Assembly (NCBI GenBank): GCA_964023275.1
Contig: OZ029914.1
Coordinates: 16,080,049 to 16,144,048 of the forward strand
Origin: Norana najaformis
Taxonomy: Eukaryota; Annelida; Clitellata; Crassiclitellata; Hormogastridae
Reading direction: 5' to 3'
Length of the DNA stretch: 64,000 nucleotides
In this document: one piece after another, positions 23,455 through 34,358 of the stretch
How positions within the stretch are numbered: the first letter of the stretch is position 1
Layout: every line of letters begins with the position of its first letter
Notes under the pieces: model-generated
Seen by the model: the letters and a program-made list of their open reading frames with translations, nothing else
Told to the model about the DNA's origin: nothing
Databases searched by the model: none
Translations under genes and position numbers: made by a program

Positions 23455-25395
23455 TTACTTGCTGTGGAAAGTGCCTTGGACAGGATCATTCAAGTCCGGA
23501 TAACTCTGTTCTTCGTCGTTCACTGGAATATAGAGAATTCGGTTGACCTTTCGATTTGACAACAAAGGAGTGACTCGCACATTTTGGTCTAGAACTGATT
23601 CAACAGCTGGCCTTGGGATTCGAAGTAACTTTCGTTTGTTCAGATCGCCTTCAGCTGGAAAAGGTTTCCGGAGGCCCAAATACGTGTTGTATCGTTTGCT
23701 TTGGTTATGTCCTTTCATCTGAAATTCATCAAATTCCGGCTCTAACGTACCTCCGGTTCTAACAGTAATGGAGCTTGTTTGTTTTCCTTTCTCATCAACT
23801 GGAGGTTTTCCAATTCTCCTGAATAAACTGTGAGCACTGCCTTTATCAGCAAAGGAGGGTTGCTTTCCGATTTCTGCAAAAGACGTACTTTCATTTTCCT
23901 CGTCGAAAGATGATTTGCCGATTCTAACGAAAGAGCTGGCTCGTTTTTCTTCTTCATCTATGGGTGATTTTCCAATTCTAACAAAAGAACTGGCTCGTTT
24001 CTCTTCCTCATCTATTGGTGATTTTCCAATTCTAACGAAGGAGCTGGCTCGTTTTTCTTCCTCATCTATTGGTGATTTTCCAATTCTAACAAAAGAACTG
24101 GCTCGTTTTTCTTCTTCGTCTAGTAGTGATTTTCCAATTCTAACGAAAGAGCTGGCTCGTTTCTCTTTTTCATCTATTGGTGATTTTCCAATTCTAACAA
24201 AAGAACTGGCTCGTTTTTCTTCTTCGTCTAGTGGTGATTTTCCTATTCTAACAAAAGAACTGGCTCGTTTTTCGTCTTCATCTAATGAGGATTTTCCTAT
24301 CCTAACGAAAGAACTTGCTCGTTTTTCTTCTTCGTCTAGTGGTGATTTTCCAATTCTAACGAAAGAGCTGGCTCGTTTTTCTTCTTCGTTTAGTGGTGAT
24401 TTTCCTATCCTAATGAAAGAACTTGCTCGTTTTTCTTCTTCGTCTAACGGTGATTTTCCAATTCTAACGAAAGAGCTGGCTCGTTTTTCTTCTTCGTCTA
24501 ACGGTGATTTTCCAACTCTCACGAAAGAACTGTCAGCAACCCTTTTTTCATCATTGTATTTGCGTGGCTTTGCCAGTTCTGCGAAAGGAATACTTCCATT
24601 TTCTTCATCTACTGGTGACTTTCCAATTCTAACAAAAGAACTAGCTCGTTTTGTTGTTCTTGTTCTTTTGACTTCTTGCTGATTTTGCGACGTCCCAATT
24701 CGAATGAACGAATTCGCTCTGTTGTTGTCCTTTTCTGACAGAGATTTCCTAACTCTAATTGTAGAACTCGGCATATATTCCAATTCCAGAGTCGGATCAC
24801 TGCTCGTCTCGTCTTCCTCGATTGCTTTTCTTAATCGGAAAAATGGTCCAGCCTGCCCAACGTTCGTGCGAAATGGCGTCCTCCCGATTCGGACAAATGA
24901 GCTAGCACGCTTTTGCACTTCATTTCTTGGTGACTTTCCTACCCCAAAAAGAAGATTGGGCCTTCCGATTTTCACGAAGGACAGTCCCTGACCAGTTGGA
25001 TCGTTTTCGGTCGCCTTTTTCCAGATACCCGGACTTGACCGCTTCGATAATGTACCAGATGGTGGCCAGGCTTCGTAATCATCGCCTTGGTCTCGATTTT
25101 CTTCGATGGGATCGTAATAGTCAACAGTTTTGCAGTCTGAACCATGTTCTTGCGTCACGTCTTCGTCATTTTGAAAGTAGTTCGGGATTTCGCTAGGGTA
25201 AAAATAGCCAACGTCATCCGCTGTGTCTTCATTGACTGAAGCTTCGCTGCAGGCGATGACACAATGACGGTAGTTGACGTCATCTCTCATGTAACTGCGA
25301 CATATGTTGGCACAAGCAGGATGGGAAAATCTCGTGGCTGTGCATGGACATGCGCAAACCAGTAGGACCACGAATAGTGCGGACTGCTTCGCCAT
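23455..25395 (-). CDS. FVRIamide-type neuropeptide precursor
   Basis: A 646-residue secreted precursor. Residues 1-20 form a signal peptide (hydrophobic ALFVVLLVCACPCTA). Next comes a short Cys domain (C28, C32, C45, C49) and an acidic spacer. From residue 119 there are peptides set between convertase sites. ASSFVRI followed by Gly-Lys or Gly-Arg occurs twelve times. Single variants are ASSFIRI, VADSSFVRV and GLSFVKI, and possibly SLFRRI. Gly before the basic residue predicts C-terminal amidation. From 306 to 503, eleven 18-residue units of the form ASSFVRIGKSPLDEEEKR follow head to tail. The family, FxRI/FVRIamides, is known from annelids and molluscs; action on a G-protein-coupled receptor is inferred. 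The coding part is one exon. A possible splice acceptor 17 bp before the ATG (AG at 25412-25413 on minus) suggests a 5' untranslated exon further right. Confidence 0.94.
   Translation of the reverse strand: MAKQSALFVVLLVCACPCTATRFSHPACANICRSYMRDDVNYRHCVIACSEASVNEDTADDVGYFYPSEIPNYFQNDEDVTQEHGSDCKTVDYYDPIEENRDQGDDYEAWPPSGTLSKRSSPGIWKKATENDPTGQGLSFVKIGRPNLLFGVGKSPRNEVQKRASSFVRIGRTPFRTNVGQAGPFFRLRKAIEEDETSSDPTLELEYMPSSTIRVRKSLSEKDNNRANSFIRIGTSQNQQEVKRTRTTKRASSFVRIGKSPVDEENGSIPFAELAKPRKYNDEKRVADSSFVRVGKSPLDEEEKRASSFVRIGKSPLDEEEKRASSFIRIGKSPLNEEEKRASSFVRIGKSPLDEEEKRASSFVRIGKSSLDEDEKRASSFVRIGKSPLDEEEKRASSFVRIGKSPIDEKEKRASSFVRIGKSLLDEEEKRASSFVRIGKSPIDEEEKRASSFVRIGKSPIDEEEKRASSFVRIGKSPIDEEEKRASSFVRIGKSSFDEENESTSFAEIGKQPSFADKGSAHSLFRRIGKPPVDEKGKQTSSITVRTGGTLEPEFDEFQMKGHNQSKRYNTYLGLRKPFPAEGDLNKRKLLRIPRPAVESVLDQNVRVTPLLSNRKVNRILYIPVNDEEQSYPDLNDPVQGTFHSK
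23887..24480 (-). repeat. 54-bp tandem repeat coding 11 peptide units
   Basis: Eleven in-frame 54-bp units within the neuropeptide gene. Peptide codons (ASSFVRIGK) are nearly constant between units, while the spacer codons vary (SPLDEEE, SPIDEEE, SSLDEDE, SPIDEKE, SLLDEEE). The minus-strand frame is real; the 255-residue open frame on + across the same DNA is its shadow. Confidence 0.95.
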
Positions 25396-25594
25396 TTAGC
25401 GAGTCTTTGGCCTGAAAATCATAACAGGTATTTTAATCAGTCACAAGTAAAGGCTTGAAGCAACGGCACGAATTCTTATTTGCAAGAATAGCCTGCAATT
25501 CGAGACAAAAAAATGAAATTAACATACTTGCCATGAAAACAGATTCCATTATCTAATTTTAATTATGACAATGCCTCCATTATGTCAGATCCTA

Positions 25595-25667
25595 TTCTGA
25601 TTCCTCTTCTTTCCATTATCTAGCCTATGAATCCAAATCCAAACATCACCCACCATAGCCGCCTGCA

Positions 25668-25698
<31 letters not shown>

Positions 25699-25835
25699 TG
25701 TATCTTGGCCTGGAACAGAACCCTACTTGCTTCCCGATTTTGTTTTGACTGAGCGCCTGTGAATAAGCTAGTTTCCGCGAATTAGATCTCGTTGGGCGCT
25801 GTAGAAATCTCGACTTTACTAATACGAACTGTCAG
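25595..25835 (+). repeat. dispersed repeat, family D, copy 3
   Basis: Includes a (GTCT)n run at about 25668-25697. Then come TATCTTGGCCTGGAACAGAA, TTTTGTTTTGACTGAGCGCC, and GTTGGGCGCTGTAGAAATCT. Same layout as the other family D copies. It lies about 200 bp upstream of the neuropeptide ATG. Confidence 0.8.
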
Positions 25836-26202
25836 CGGGTCTTCTAGCATCTTTCCAATGGGAATAATACTGGCAAAATTGTTACTACCCTTTTCAAAAT
25901 ATTGTCTGCTAGACTTGGTACACTAACTACGCTCATACAAATCTTCCGGTAATAGATGATTTATAACCAAATTAGTAAATACTTAATCTGAGCGTTATTA
26001 ATGCTTTTAATTTGTTCTTAATTCTGCTATGTCTCTAACCGACAATGTAAATGGTATTTCAAAGTCGTCATACTTAACTATCTCTGGTCACTGCGCAGTC
26101 TAGCAATAGGTCTGTTAGTATGGAGGAGTCCCGTTGTCTATTCTTCGCTCTTTGTAGATACTCCTATCCGTGCGTCCTTGAATCTTTTTTGTTTGTTGAC
26201 TT

Positions 26203-26445
26203 TAAGTCAGTCAATCAGTCATTCAGTCAGTCAGTCATTCAGTCAGTCAGTCATTCAGTCAGTCAGTCATTCAGTCAGTCAGTCATTCAGTCAGTCAGTC
26301 AGTCAGTCATTCAGTCAGTCAGTCAGTCAGTCAGTATGTATGTATGTATGTATGTATGTATGTACGTACGTTTGTATGTATGTATGTATGTATGTATGTA
26401 TTCTGTTAGTCAGTCAGTCAGTCAGTCAGTCAATCAATCAGTCGA
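26203..26445. repeat. (CAGT)n-(TATG)n-(CAGT)n compound microsatellite
   Basis: CAGT/CATT runs, then TATG/TACG runs, then CAGT again. Ser-Val-Ser-Gln and Met-Tyr-Val-Cys frames over 140 residues long here are artefacts. Flanks from 25840 to 27190 hold no recognised gene. Confidence 0.95.
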
Positions 26446-27189
26446 TCTGTCTATCTGTCTGTTGGTATGGCTATTTGTTTCTCCATCATTTCGTCTGTAT
26501 ATCTCTCTGTCTTCATACACTTGTGAAAATGCAAAGAAATTGTATTTTGAAAGTTAGGCAGGGTCTCTTACAGATAAATGCTCAGAGGGGTCTCTTCAAT
26601 ACGGTGTCATAAACTCACACATATTCACACATACATGTACATCCACGAACCTATGCTAATTGAACCAGGCTGGGTCGTTACTGCTAAAGCACAAACTAGA
26701 TTATTCATTGGTTAGTTCTCGTTGTTTAATTCTATTATTGTCTTGTGGATTCCGTGATGATGCTGGCTAACAAGATTCTATCACAAAATGGCATGCTATG
26801 ATGAAATTAGGACAGGGCAAACGATCGAATATAAATCCTAATGCAGTTGGCAGGCCATAACATCTGCGCATGAACACGCACACCGTGGGCCCCCCTAAGG
26901 AACAAAACCTTACACACTCAGACCATATGCTGCGGTGTTCTTCATTGGGAAAGTCACTTTTGAATAAGCGCAGACGGTCTCTTCAAAGTTCAGCTCTGCT
27001 ATCCGCTATAGGTTTCAAAGGGACTTTGTTGCATAAAGTGACAAAGTAGGCCTAACATCACACGTTTCTCCCATGTGGAAACTTATATGAGCTAAGTAGC
27101 TTAAGTATGGGATAGTACAACAGAATCATGGCAGAGCAATGCTAATCTGACCTAGTCACATTTCAGGCGATAGCATCAGCGGCATTCAT

Positions 27190-27375
27190 TCATTCTTTCA
27201 TTCATTCAGAGCATTTATATAACGCCCTTTCAAGTTATATACACATAGGCCATCCCAGCCCCGGCGAAAGAGAACAGTTTTCAACTGTTGGTGAAAGGCG
27301 GATCCTTCGCCAGCAGGACACGTAGGTTAAAAGGGATGCCACTCCACGTCGAGGGCCTGACCACTAAAGATATAT
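27190..27375 (-). mobile_element. LINE 3' end
   Basis: On minus, broken frames resemble the SGP..W..LP / LKT.LF end of LINE reverse transcriptases. They are followed by AAAGGGCGTTATATAAATGC and a (GAAT)n tail, seen on + as CATTCATTC. The 5' part is missing, as expected of a truncated insertion. Confidence 0.6.
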
Positions 27376-27989
27376 TAGCTTATCTTTCATGGGCTAAGTG
27401 ACTTACAGTCGAGGGAATATTTCAATGAGCGCCTGTTATTAATTCGCAAATACCGACAACTAATTGGTATTTCTCACGTAGTAATTAGCACACTGAAACA
27501 AAACAAACTTAATTACGTCGTAATGCATCATATGCAATTATTTAGGCAAACGCACTTAAATGTTGATTATGAGCAGCTCGTGCTGTGGATACCGCGCTGA
27601 CAAGTACAGGAAATTCAGGCAGTTAGTTCTTCTACAAATTACTATCAGCGATCTGTAAAATAACAGAACTAGACCATCTCGTAATCGGCATCCGAATACT
27701 GATGCATCCTGAGAACTGAAAAAGGTGTTCCACTGTTGAGTTGTTGTTATCGTGTTTTCATTTCAAGATTCTTTTAAAAAGGCACTGAAGGAGTTATTGA
27801 ATGAAGTCAGATGTTAATGCATGGCTAAATAGATCAGTCGTTTGATTGGAAGGCGATCAACGCCAGCTTTAGCTCGTTGCTTTATTTAAATATTGTAAAA
27901 GTCGTTCTTGGAACGGCATACATTGGACTCCATAAGCATTGGTCTCAGTTCATGCAACATAGTTATAACTACAACCATTTTATTCATCA

Positions 27990-28350
27990 TATTCGTCGAA
28001 ATCATCATCATCATAGTGATACTAATCATAATGATCTTCATAATCACCATCATCATCGTCGTCGTCATCGCGTTCATTGATACCATCATCGTTACAACCA
28101 TTAACACCAGACAACAAATAATGGCATATATGATCGGTTGTCTATACAACAGTTTGTCAAATAGTTACAGCTATGTACAACCATCACCACCTCCATATTC
28201 GTCATCGTCGTCGTCATCATCATCATCATCTTCTTCTTCTTGAAAGTCAAATTAACAAATTTATAAATATTATTATCATCAAATTCATAATTATCACCAT
28301 CATCATCACTACCACCAACACCACTACCGCCATTATCATCGTCGTCATTC
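27990..28350. repeat. CAT/CGT trinucleotide-rich region
   Basis: Imperfect cat, cgt and cac triplets in several blocks. His-rich and Ile-rich open frames here are artefacts. Confidence 0.9.
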
Positions 28351-28454
28351 CATCTCTCGAACTTACGCAGCTGTCTGGGGCGTCAAAGGCTGGCAGTTCA
28401 CACTTCGCTGCTCTCATAGGGGAAATTTGCTATCATAAAAATTATTTCAGGTAG

Positions 28455-29059
28455 TCGAAAGAGTGATAAATCTCTGCTCTCCGTCATTGATGAGCAAAGA
28501 AAATATTATGACCGTAAACACACGAAACTGGCATCGACGTCTCATGTCTGGACAATCTTTAGTGCCTAAGCAATGCCGACACCTTCAGTAGCACGGTAAT
28601 TACGTATTCGCTAACGTCCAGCACTGGGAGCACATGTACAATTAATTAAAGAGTACTCAGAATACGATTGCCCCTTCTCGAGGCTTCATCAACGCAACAC
28701 CTGGGGCGGCCAGCGATTAAGTGTTGACTGCTTGGCAGTTGAAGACCACGGCCAATGATTATTCCTTAGCACCGGCGTCCAATCGCTCGACAAATTCCTT
28801 TACGTTCCATAAAATCTGGACCTTCTTGAAAGCGTCGTTTCGGGCGACTCTAGCTATCCTTTACAATAGTGTAGGGAATTTTTAACGGCGGCTATATTTT
28901 CTCGTCGCCTAGCATAGTTTAACGTAGAAGCGACGAGCTTTTCTTCAGTTTAATAATGAGTATCGTCAAATACTTTCCCAGATCAGCAACGTGACTAAGC
29001 ACTAAGCAGTTTCACGTCTTTGTTAGAAGGGAAGACTACAGCTGGTGTGGTTCTCTAAT
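28455..29059. other. Intergenic region, no feature recognised
   Basis: No repeat or gene recognised upstream of the LINE fragment that follows. Confidence 0.4.
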
Positions 29060-29602
29060 GATTGAATACAACGCTTTACCGGCCTATCGCTTGCCAACAC
29101 TGCTAAGCTACAATCTGTGCTCAACTCTGCTGCTCGTCTCATAGGGGCATTCCAAAGTATGGCCACATCTCGTCTTATATTCGTGACACTCTTCACTGGC
29201 TCCTCATCCAGCAGCGTGTCCACTTTAAGATCCTCTCCCTCATGCGCAATTGTGTTCTTGGCTCTGCTCCCCTTTACCTCATTGACTTCTGCACTTTGGT
29301 CTCCTCGTTGCCGGGCCGTAGCAACCTTCGCTCGGCCACTTAAGATCTCCTGTTTGTCCCTCGCATGCGTACCGCTGCAGCCGAGTCCAGAAGCTTTGCC
29401 TACGTTGGTCCCACTTGCTGGAATCGTCTCCCTCAAGAATTGCGACTTAAGCTCCTTTCTCTCCCCCTCTCAGTGTTCCGCAGGCGCCTGAAGACTGTAC
29501 TGTTCAACAGTGATTTTACTTTTTCGGGTCGGAAGCACCTCTGTTGAGTTTATCCTCTAAGAGGCGCTTTATAAATCTCAAATTACAATTACAATTACAA
29601 CG
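29060..29602 (+). mobile_element. LINE 3' end, CR1/L2-like, 5' truncated
   Basis: Frames joined across a frame break follow the C-terminal order of CR1/L2-type reverse transcriptases: LNSAARLIGAF, HISSYIRDTLHWLLIQQRVH, FKILSLMRNCVLGSAPLYLI, then RSFAYVGPTCWNRLPQELR and FRRRLKTVLF. The 3' region has GAGGCGCTTTATAAATCTC and an (ATTACA)n tail at 29583-29602. Much of the protein end is readable, but frame breaks show it is inactive. Confidence 0.85.
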
Positions 29603-32200
29603 CTTTAAACGAAACTCCATAAAAATTCGCCACATGCAAACGCATATGTGGTCTTGCAATAGACTTCCTGCGAGATATTGACAAGCAGTTTGCTGTATTC
29701 CAGACATAATAATTTATGACTGACTTAAACTACTGTATACTAGAAATCTTGACGAATATTACAGAAAATAAAACCTCCCTGATATATATATAAACAAAAA
29801 TTAGGCAGAAATATTATTAACTCTATTGAACAACCTGAGATGATCAGGTCACATTTTATTGTTAAGTAAATCAAAGCAGGATTGCAAGAATTTCATCTAT
29901 ACTCTAAGCGCTGAATATCCATATGTATGACCTCTATATCCAAAGAATCACCTTACTATAATTAATTTTGAATTTTGAGAAAAATCGACAATGAAATACG
30001 ATGCTTTCTGTAGCAAACTTTGTGTTCGTTATGCATAAATTATAGTTTACATATATGTGTGTATTTGGCTGTGTTTTTAATGTGAAAAACGGTCAAAAGT
30101 AAGTATATTAAGTTCGATGTCAATGACAGCCTTAAGATGTCGCTAAACATCGCCGAACACTATAAAATAACTTTTTCTTTTCAATTGTTTTCAATTGTAA
30201 AGTTTTATAAAACAAATTAAGATTTTATTTCCTAGCTTACCTATGCAACAGAAGGTTTTGTAGTTGCGTAAATATGCCCATGTTCACAAGATAATCTTGT
30301 ATATGCAAGAATTGAGGCCTAAGATGATGTCGTTATGTTCAAAGGCATTGTAACAGAATTTTCGAGTATTTTAGTGTAAATCTGACAAAGCTTTTTGTCG
30401 TTTATGCGAGTAAAACGCCCTGAATTTCAAGACTCGAACCCACTAAGCCAAATAGTTTCCTTCCAATGAGCAAAAATATATAACAGAGCTAAACAAGTTA
30501 ACATCGTATTTGCCTTTCACTTGCTTTCCACCTTATCTCTAATATAGACCGACTGCTTGTTGACATTCCGATAGAAAGTCAACAGTGCATTTATCACTAT
30601 TACACGTGCCAGAGAGACGAGATGAAGGAATCTTATGAAGCACGGGAAGCATGATGAAAACGAAAACAGAGATTATTTGACCGTTTCCATGTTAGCCGCA
30701 CTTGCCTACGAGGTATGTCAATGATGTTTACGCGACGTAATTAAGCGAAATTTAACCATCTTTTAGACGCAACCATATTTCTAAGGTTCTCTTGTATGCT
30801 GATTCTCCCTGCTTTCTATTCCGCTGTTGTCACTTTATTCACAGCACCGCGGACATTGAGCGGTTTCCAGCTGAAATCGTTGACTGTATTAAATGACCGT
30901 CAGTTTAGACTGACCTATTAGTATTACTGATAGTATTCGTATATTGACTGAATGCTATTTCACAAGTAATGAAAAGTTTTCCAAGTAAAAATTTCACGTG
31001 GAGATGTTACTAATAGGCATAAAAGTATGAAACATATATTTTATTACACTTTGCCACCTTTTTGTAAGTGTCGTGAACACCTCTGGATGGAACTGCGTTG
31101 GTAGGTTCTACGTGTGTGTGAGAGCCCGCCATATTTAACTTTTCCACTTATTTGAGTATTATACCCTTAAAGCTCAACATGCTGCTCTTACTGAACTCTA
31201 GCATCATTAGACTTTAGAGCAGCACTTTCGAAAGGTACTTATAAAGGGCTATATAATTTGCAGTCACGGTACATTCTGTTACATTTTGATATAGTGCAAC
31301 TGATCCATGATCAAATGTGAGACGTCAGGTCAAGACCTGACCTACATTAGTACTGTACTGTCTGCCCGTTGGGAAGACTTTGTGAAGTAACTAGGAGTGA
31401 CCAATAATTAATTAATTCTGTCTTCATAATTTTGAAGGTAGCTTAATATTGTTAGACATAAGTGATCATCGAAAAAGAATTACTTATTCTCTTGAAATAA
31501 GCCTACTGCTCGAAATTGCAGACACTAGTCAAGCTTGGCTGCTCATAGACAGAAATTGTCTGATAATAATAGATTCCCAATGTAATCTATAACTAGAAGG
31601 TAATGTGATCTTTTGACCTAATAAGACAAAATTGCCTGGAGGAAGACTATACCGAATATTACGAATTAGGCCTAACTGCGAATTTTAACGCGTGAAATTC
31701 AACCAAAACCAAACTGCCCTGGATAATCTCTTCTGAATAAAAAGATTCTTCCTGGACGAAAATCATACCAGGTTAAGATGTCTCTGCAATGTCCAAGAAA
31801 TTTCTCCTGGACGCAAAAAAGGCGAAGGCAAAGGCTTTTTCATTGATACTTGTCCTAGTAGCATCTGCTCATCATATTTTTACTGTATGTGTCGTAAATA
31901 ATCTTTGAGACAGTATGATGAACAGCTACTGATCGGTTGTTTGCCTTCTGCTGACGCGATCCACTCAGAACTGTTAATATGCTTGTATATGTAACACACA
32001 CACACACACACACACTGTTTTTCAGCTCCCACCAGTAGCGTTTTAACTCTAGAAAATAAGCCTTGGCTTACGTCGCAAATTCTTGGATTCATTTTTTCAA
32101 CTGAAACGAACACCTTTGCTAAGCTAAACAACATCTTTCTTGATGCTTGAACATCCAATCGGGCCTGTTACGTGTAGCCTATGGAATTATCCTGTCAAGT
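29603..32200. other. AT-rich intergenic region
   Basis: No gene recognised. Holds a (CA)n run at about 31994-32015 and a (TA)n run at 32203-32222. Confidence 0.5.
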
Positions 32201-32234
32201 GTATATATATATATATATATATAGTTCATGTAAA

Positions 32235-32460
32235 TTGTAAGCTCGAGATTTCAAAAATGCCCAACGAAAGCTAAGTCGCGGAAACCAGCATATTCACACG
32301 CGCTTAGTCAAAATAAAATCGATAGATAGTAAGGGTTTGGTTCCAGGTCAAGATCCAAGAGTCAGGCAGGCAGGCAGGCAGTCAGACTGCTGTGGTAGAT
32401 GGTGTTTGGAATTGAACCGGATAGTGAGACATGGGAAAGAGGAAGAATAGGCATAGACAT
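32235..32460 (-). repeat. dispersed repeat, family D, copy 4
   Basis: Shares GCCCAACGAAAGCTAAGTCG with the copy at 542, as well as TTCCAGGTCAAGATC, a (CAGG)n run and a GGAATTGAACCGGA module. It abuts a (TA)n run at its left. A more decayed relative may lie at 32725-32850. Confidence 0.8.
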
Positions 32461-32849
32461 TTAAGCTAATAGCTCTGAATAAAAAGAACTATTTTTCGCA
32501 TAAAATAATTTCACAGCACTTAAAAGTATGCGAATTTCAGATTGCTAAATTCTTCAAAAATTTGTAGTTAAAAATGAGACATTCGATAAATAAATCTCTG
32601 AATATGGATAAAGATTCAGCAAATTAACTGAAGGCGTACACAAACGTAGCCTTAAAACTTCCTTTACCTATAACGTGCAAATGACGGACCGCTGGTTAAT
32701 TGAGTAGTTAAGTCGTAAATCGCAAACTCGAGAATCTCTAAAGCGCTCCTTAAAAGCTAAGCTCAGGGCGCCAGCTCATTTATGAGCTCTGCTTCAAGTC
32801 AGAAGGGTTATTCTAAGCTACCTTATGAAGAACAGAATCTGGTCGCTAG

Positions 32850-34200
32850 AAGACCAGAGAGCGAAGAAAGACATTTATTTCATTATTTTATCTTGCAGAA
32901 TAAATCAGAAGTTATTGCGGTCATAATCATGATCGAAATTCTTCGTTTCAACATAACGTAAGCCGTGAATCCTCAAAGAAATGTATTTCAACTCATTTTG
33001 CATTCTTATACATGTATGTTTTCTACCCCACTGATGTTTCAACTGCCTACGAATTCATGACAAACTTAAAGAAATGCCATTCTGTGTTAGAAGCCTCAAA
33101 AAGTCTGTTTAACAATCTTAGTATATCAATTTTATCGGGATGTATGTGCTGCCAAATTTGTGGAATATATTTTAGCTGACAAATGACTAGTCTCCTAAGC
33201 AGATGTATAGCACCTCAAAACGTTAAAGGTGGCGCAATATCTAGCATCAAACACATCTTTTTATACGCCACTTGTATTTTTGAATTGTGTTTGGAACTAT
33301 TTCAACATGCATAAAAGATGCGTGTAAGATAAGGTAGAAAGGTCGATGTCAACCGTTCTGGCAGCAATAAGATTTCGGTAAACATTGGATCTAGTGCTTC
33401 AAGTAGCATCTGTTGATTTGATTTGAATAACAAACAAGCAAATGTTAAGCAGTAAATGCGCAAGTTCTGGAAGGGTACAGTATATGCTTTCAAAAGTTAG
33501 GCTACCCAGCTACGTAAGTCCACTGCAGTGCCGGAAAAAACAGACACCCTCTGGAATGTTTGACACCAGCGCATGAGGGATTGATGAGAGGTGAGTGGAA
33601 AACCAGTCTTTCTCTTTGCAAATCCTACCCTGCTGATAGGCATATACTCTTACAGTCATTCCATGGTGGTGTTTTTAGTGTGCAAGGTAACGAGTTAGTC
33701 TTTTAGCAGTGTGCCAGGGTTTTAAATCCAAGTGTATCGTATGAAACTGACATGGGGGTGTAGTTTATTGAGCAATTATATTCATATCTTACATTGTGCA
33801 TCTAAATACATCGCAGCCAATGCCACTGATGTCTGCGTTGAAGAGAAAAAATAGTTTTCAACTGGTGTTATGTGACAGCCATATGTCAACAAACGTAGGT
33901 CTGTTTCGTTTTACAGGAAATCAAGCGCAAGTGGACAGTAATGTGCCTCGTGGTTCTGAGTGTTTCTAAATGATTCCAATTTTCTAACATAAACTTAAAG
34001 AATTGCTAATTTTTTTTAATGAATTCAAAGCACTTTTAAATCCGAGTTTGTAGTATAGGCTAAAAGAATTGCTCAAAAAGTTTAATGAAATCAAAACACT
34101 TTTAAATCTTACAATGATCACAGCGTGGAAACAATGAGCCTACAATTCGTCACCACTCGTTGTATTCGACAGGACTTGCATTTAATTCGTTATAAACAAG
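32850..34200. other. Intergenic region, no feature recognised
   Basis: Open frames are short and random in composition. Confidence 0.4.
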
Positions 34201-34205
34201 AAAAT

Positions 34206-34358
34206 GAGTCTAGTATTGTAAACGTCTGATTGATTAGCAATTACCATGAATGGAACAAGTCTAATGTTGTAAACGTCTGACTGATTAGCAATTACCATGA
34301 ATGGAACGAGTCTAATGTTGTAAACGTCTGACTGATTAGCAATTACTATGAATGGATC
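34206..34358. repeat. 51-bp tandem repeat, 3 units
   Basis: Units begin at 34206, 34257 and 34308, each with GTAAACGTCTGACTGATTAG or a one-base variant and a GCAATTACCATGAATGGA part. Few differences between units suggest a young duplication. Confidence 0.92.

Noticed and set aside
23915-24682. 255-residue open frame on + with LTKELARFSSSS repeats
   Set aside because: It is the antisense shadow of the 54-bp peptide repeats. The minus frame has a signal peptide, convertase sites and amidation glycines.
26120-26612. Two frames of about 145 residues rich in Ser, Val and Gln
   Set aside because: They arise from the (CAGT)n and (TATG)n microsatellite.
29023-29436. 137-residue frame on -
   Set aside because: It is antisense to the LINE reverse transcriptase end on +. 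No motif of its own.
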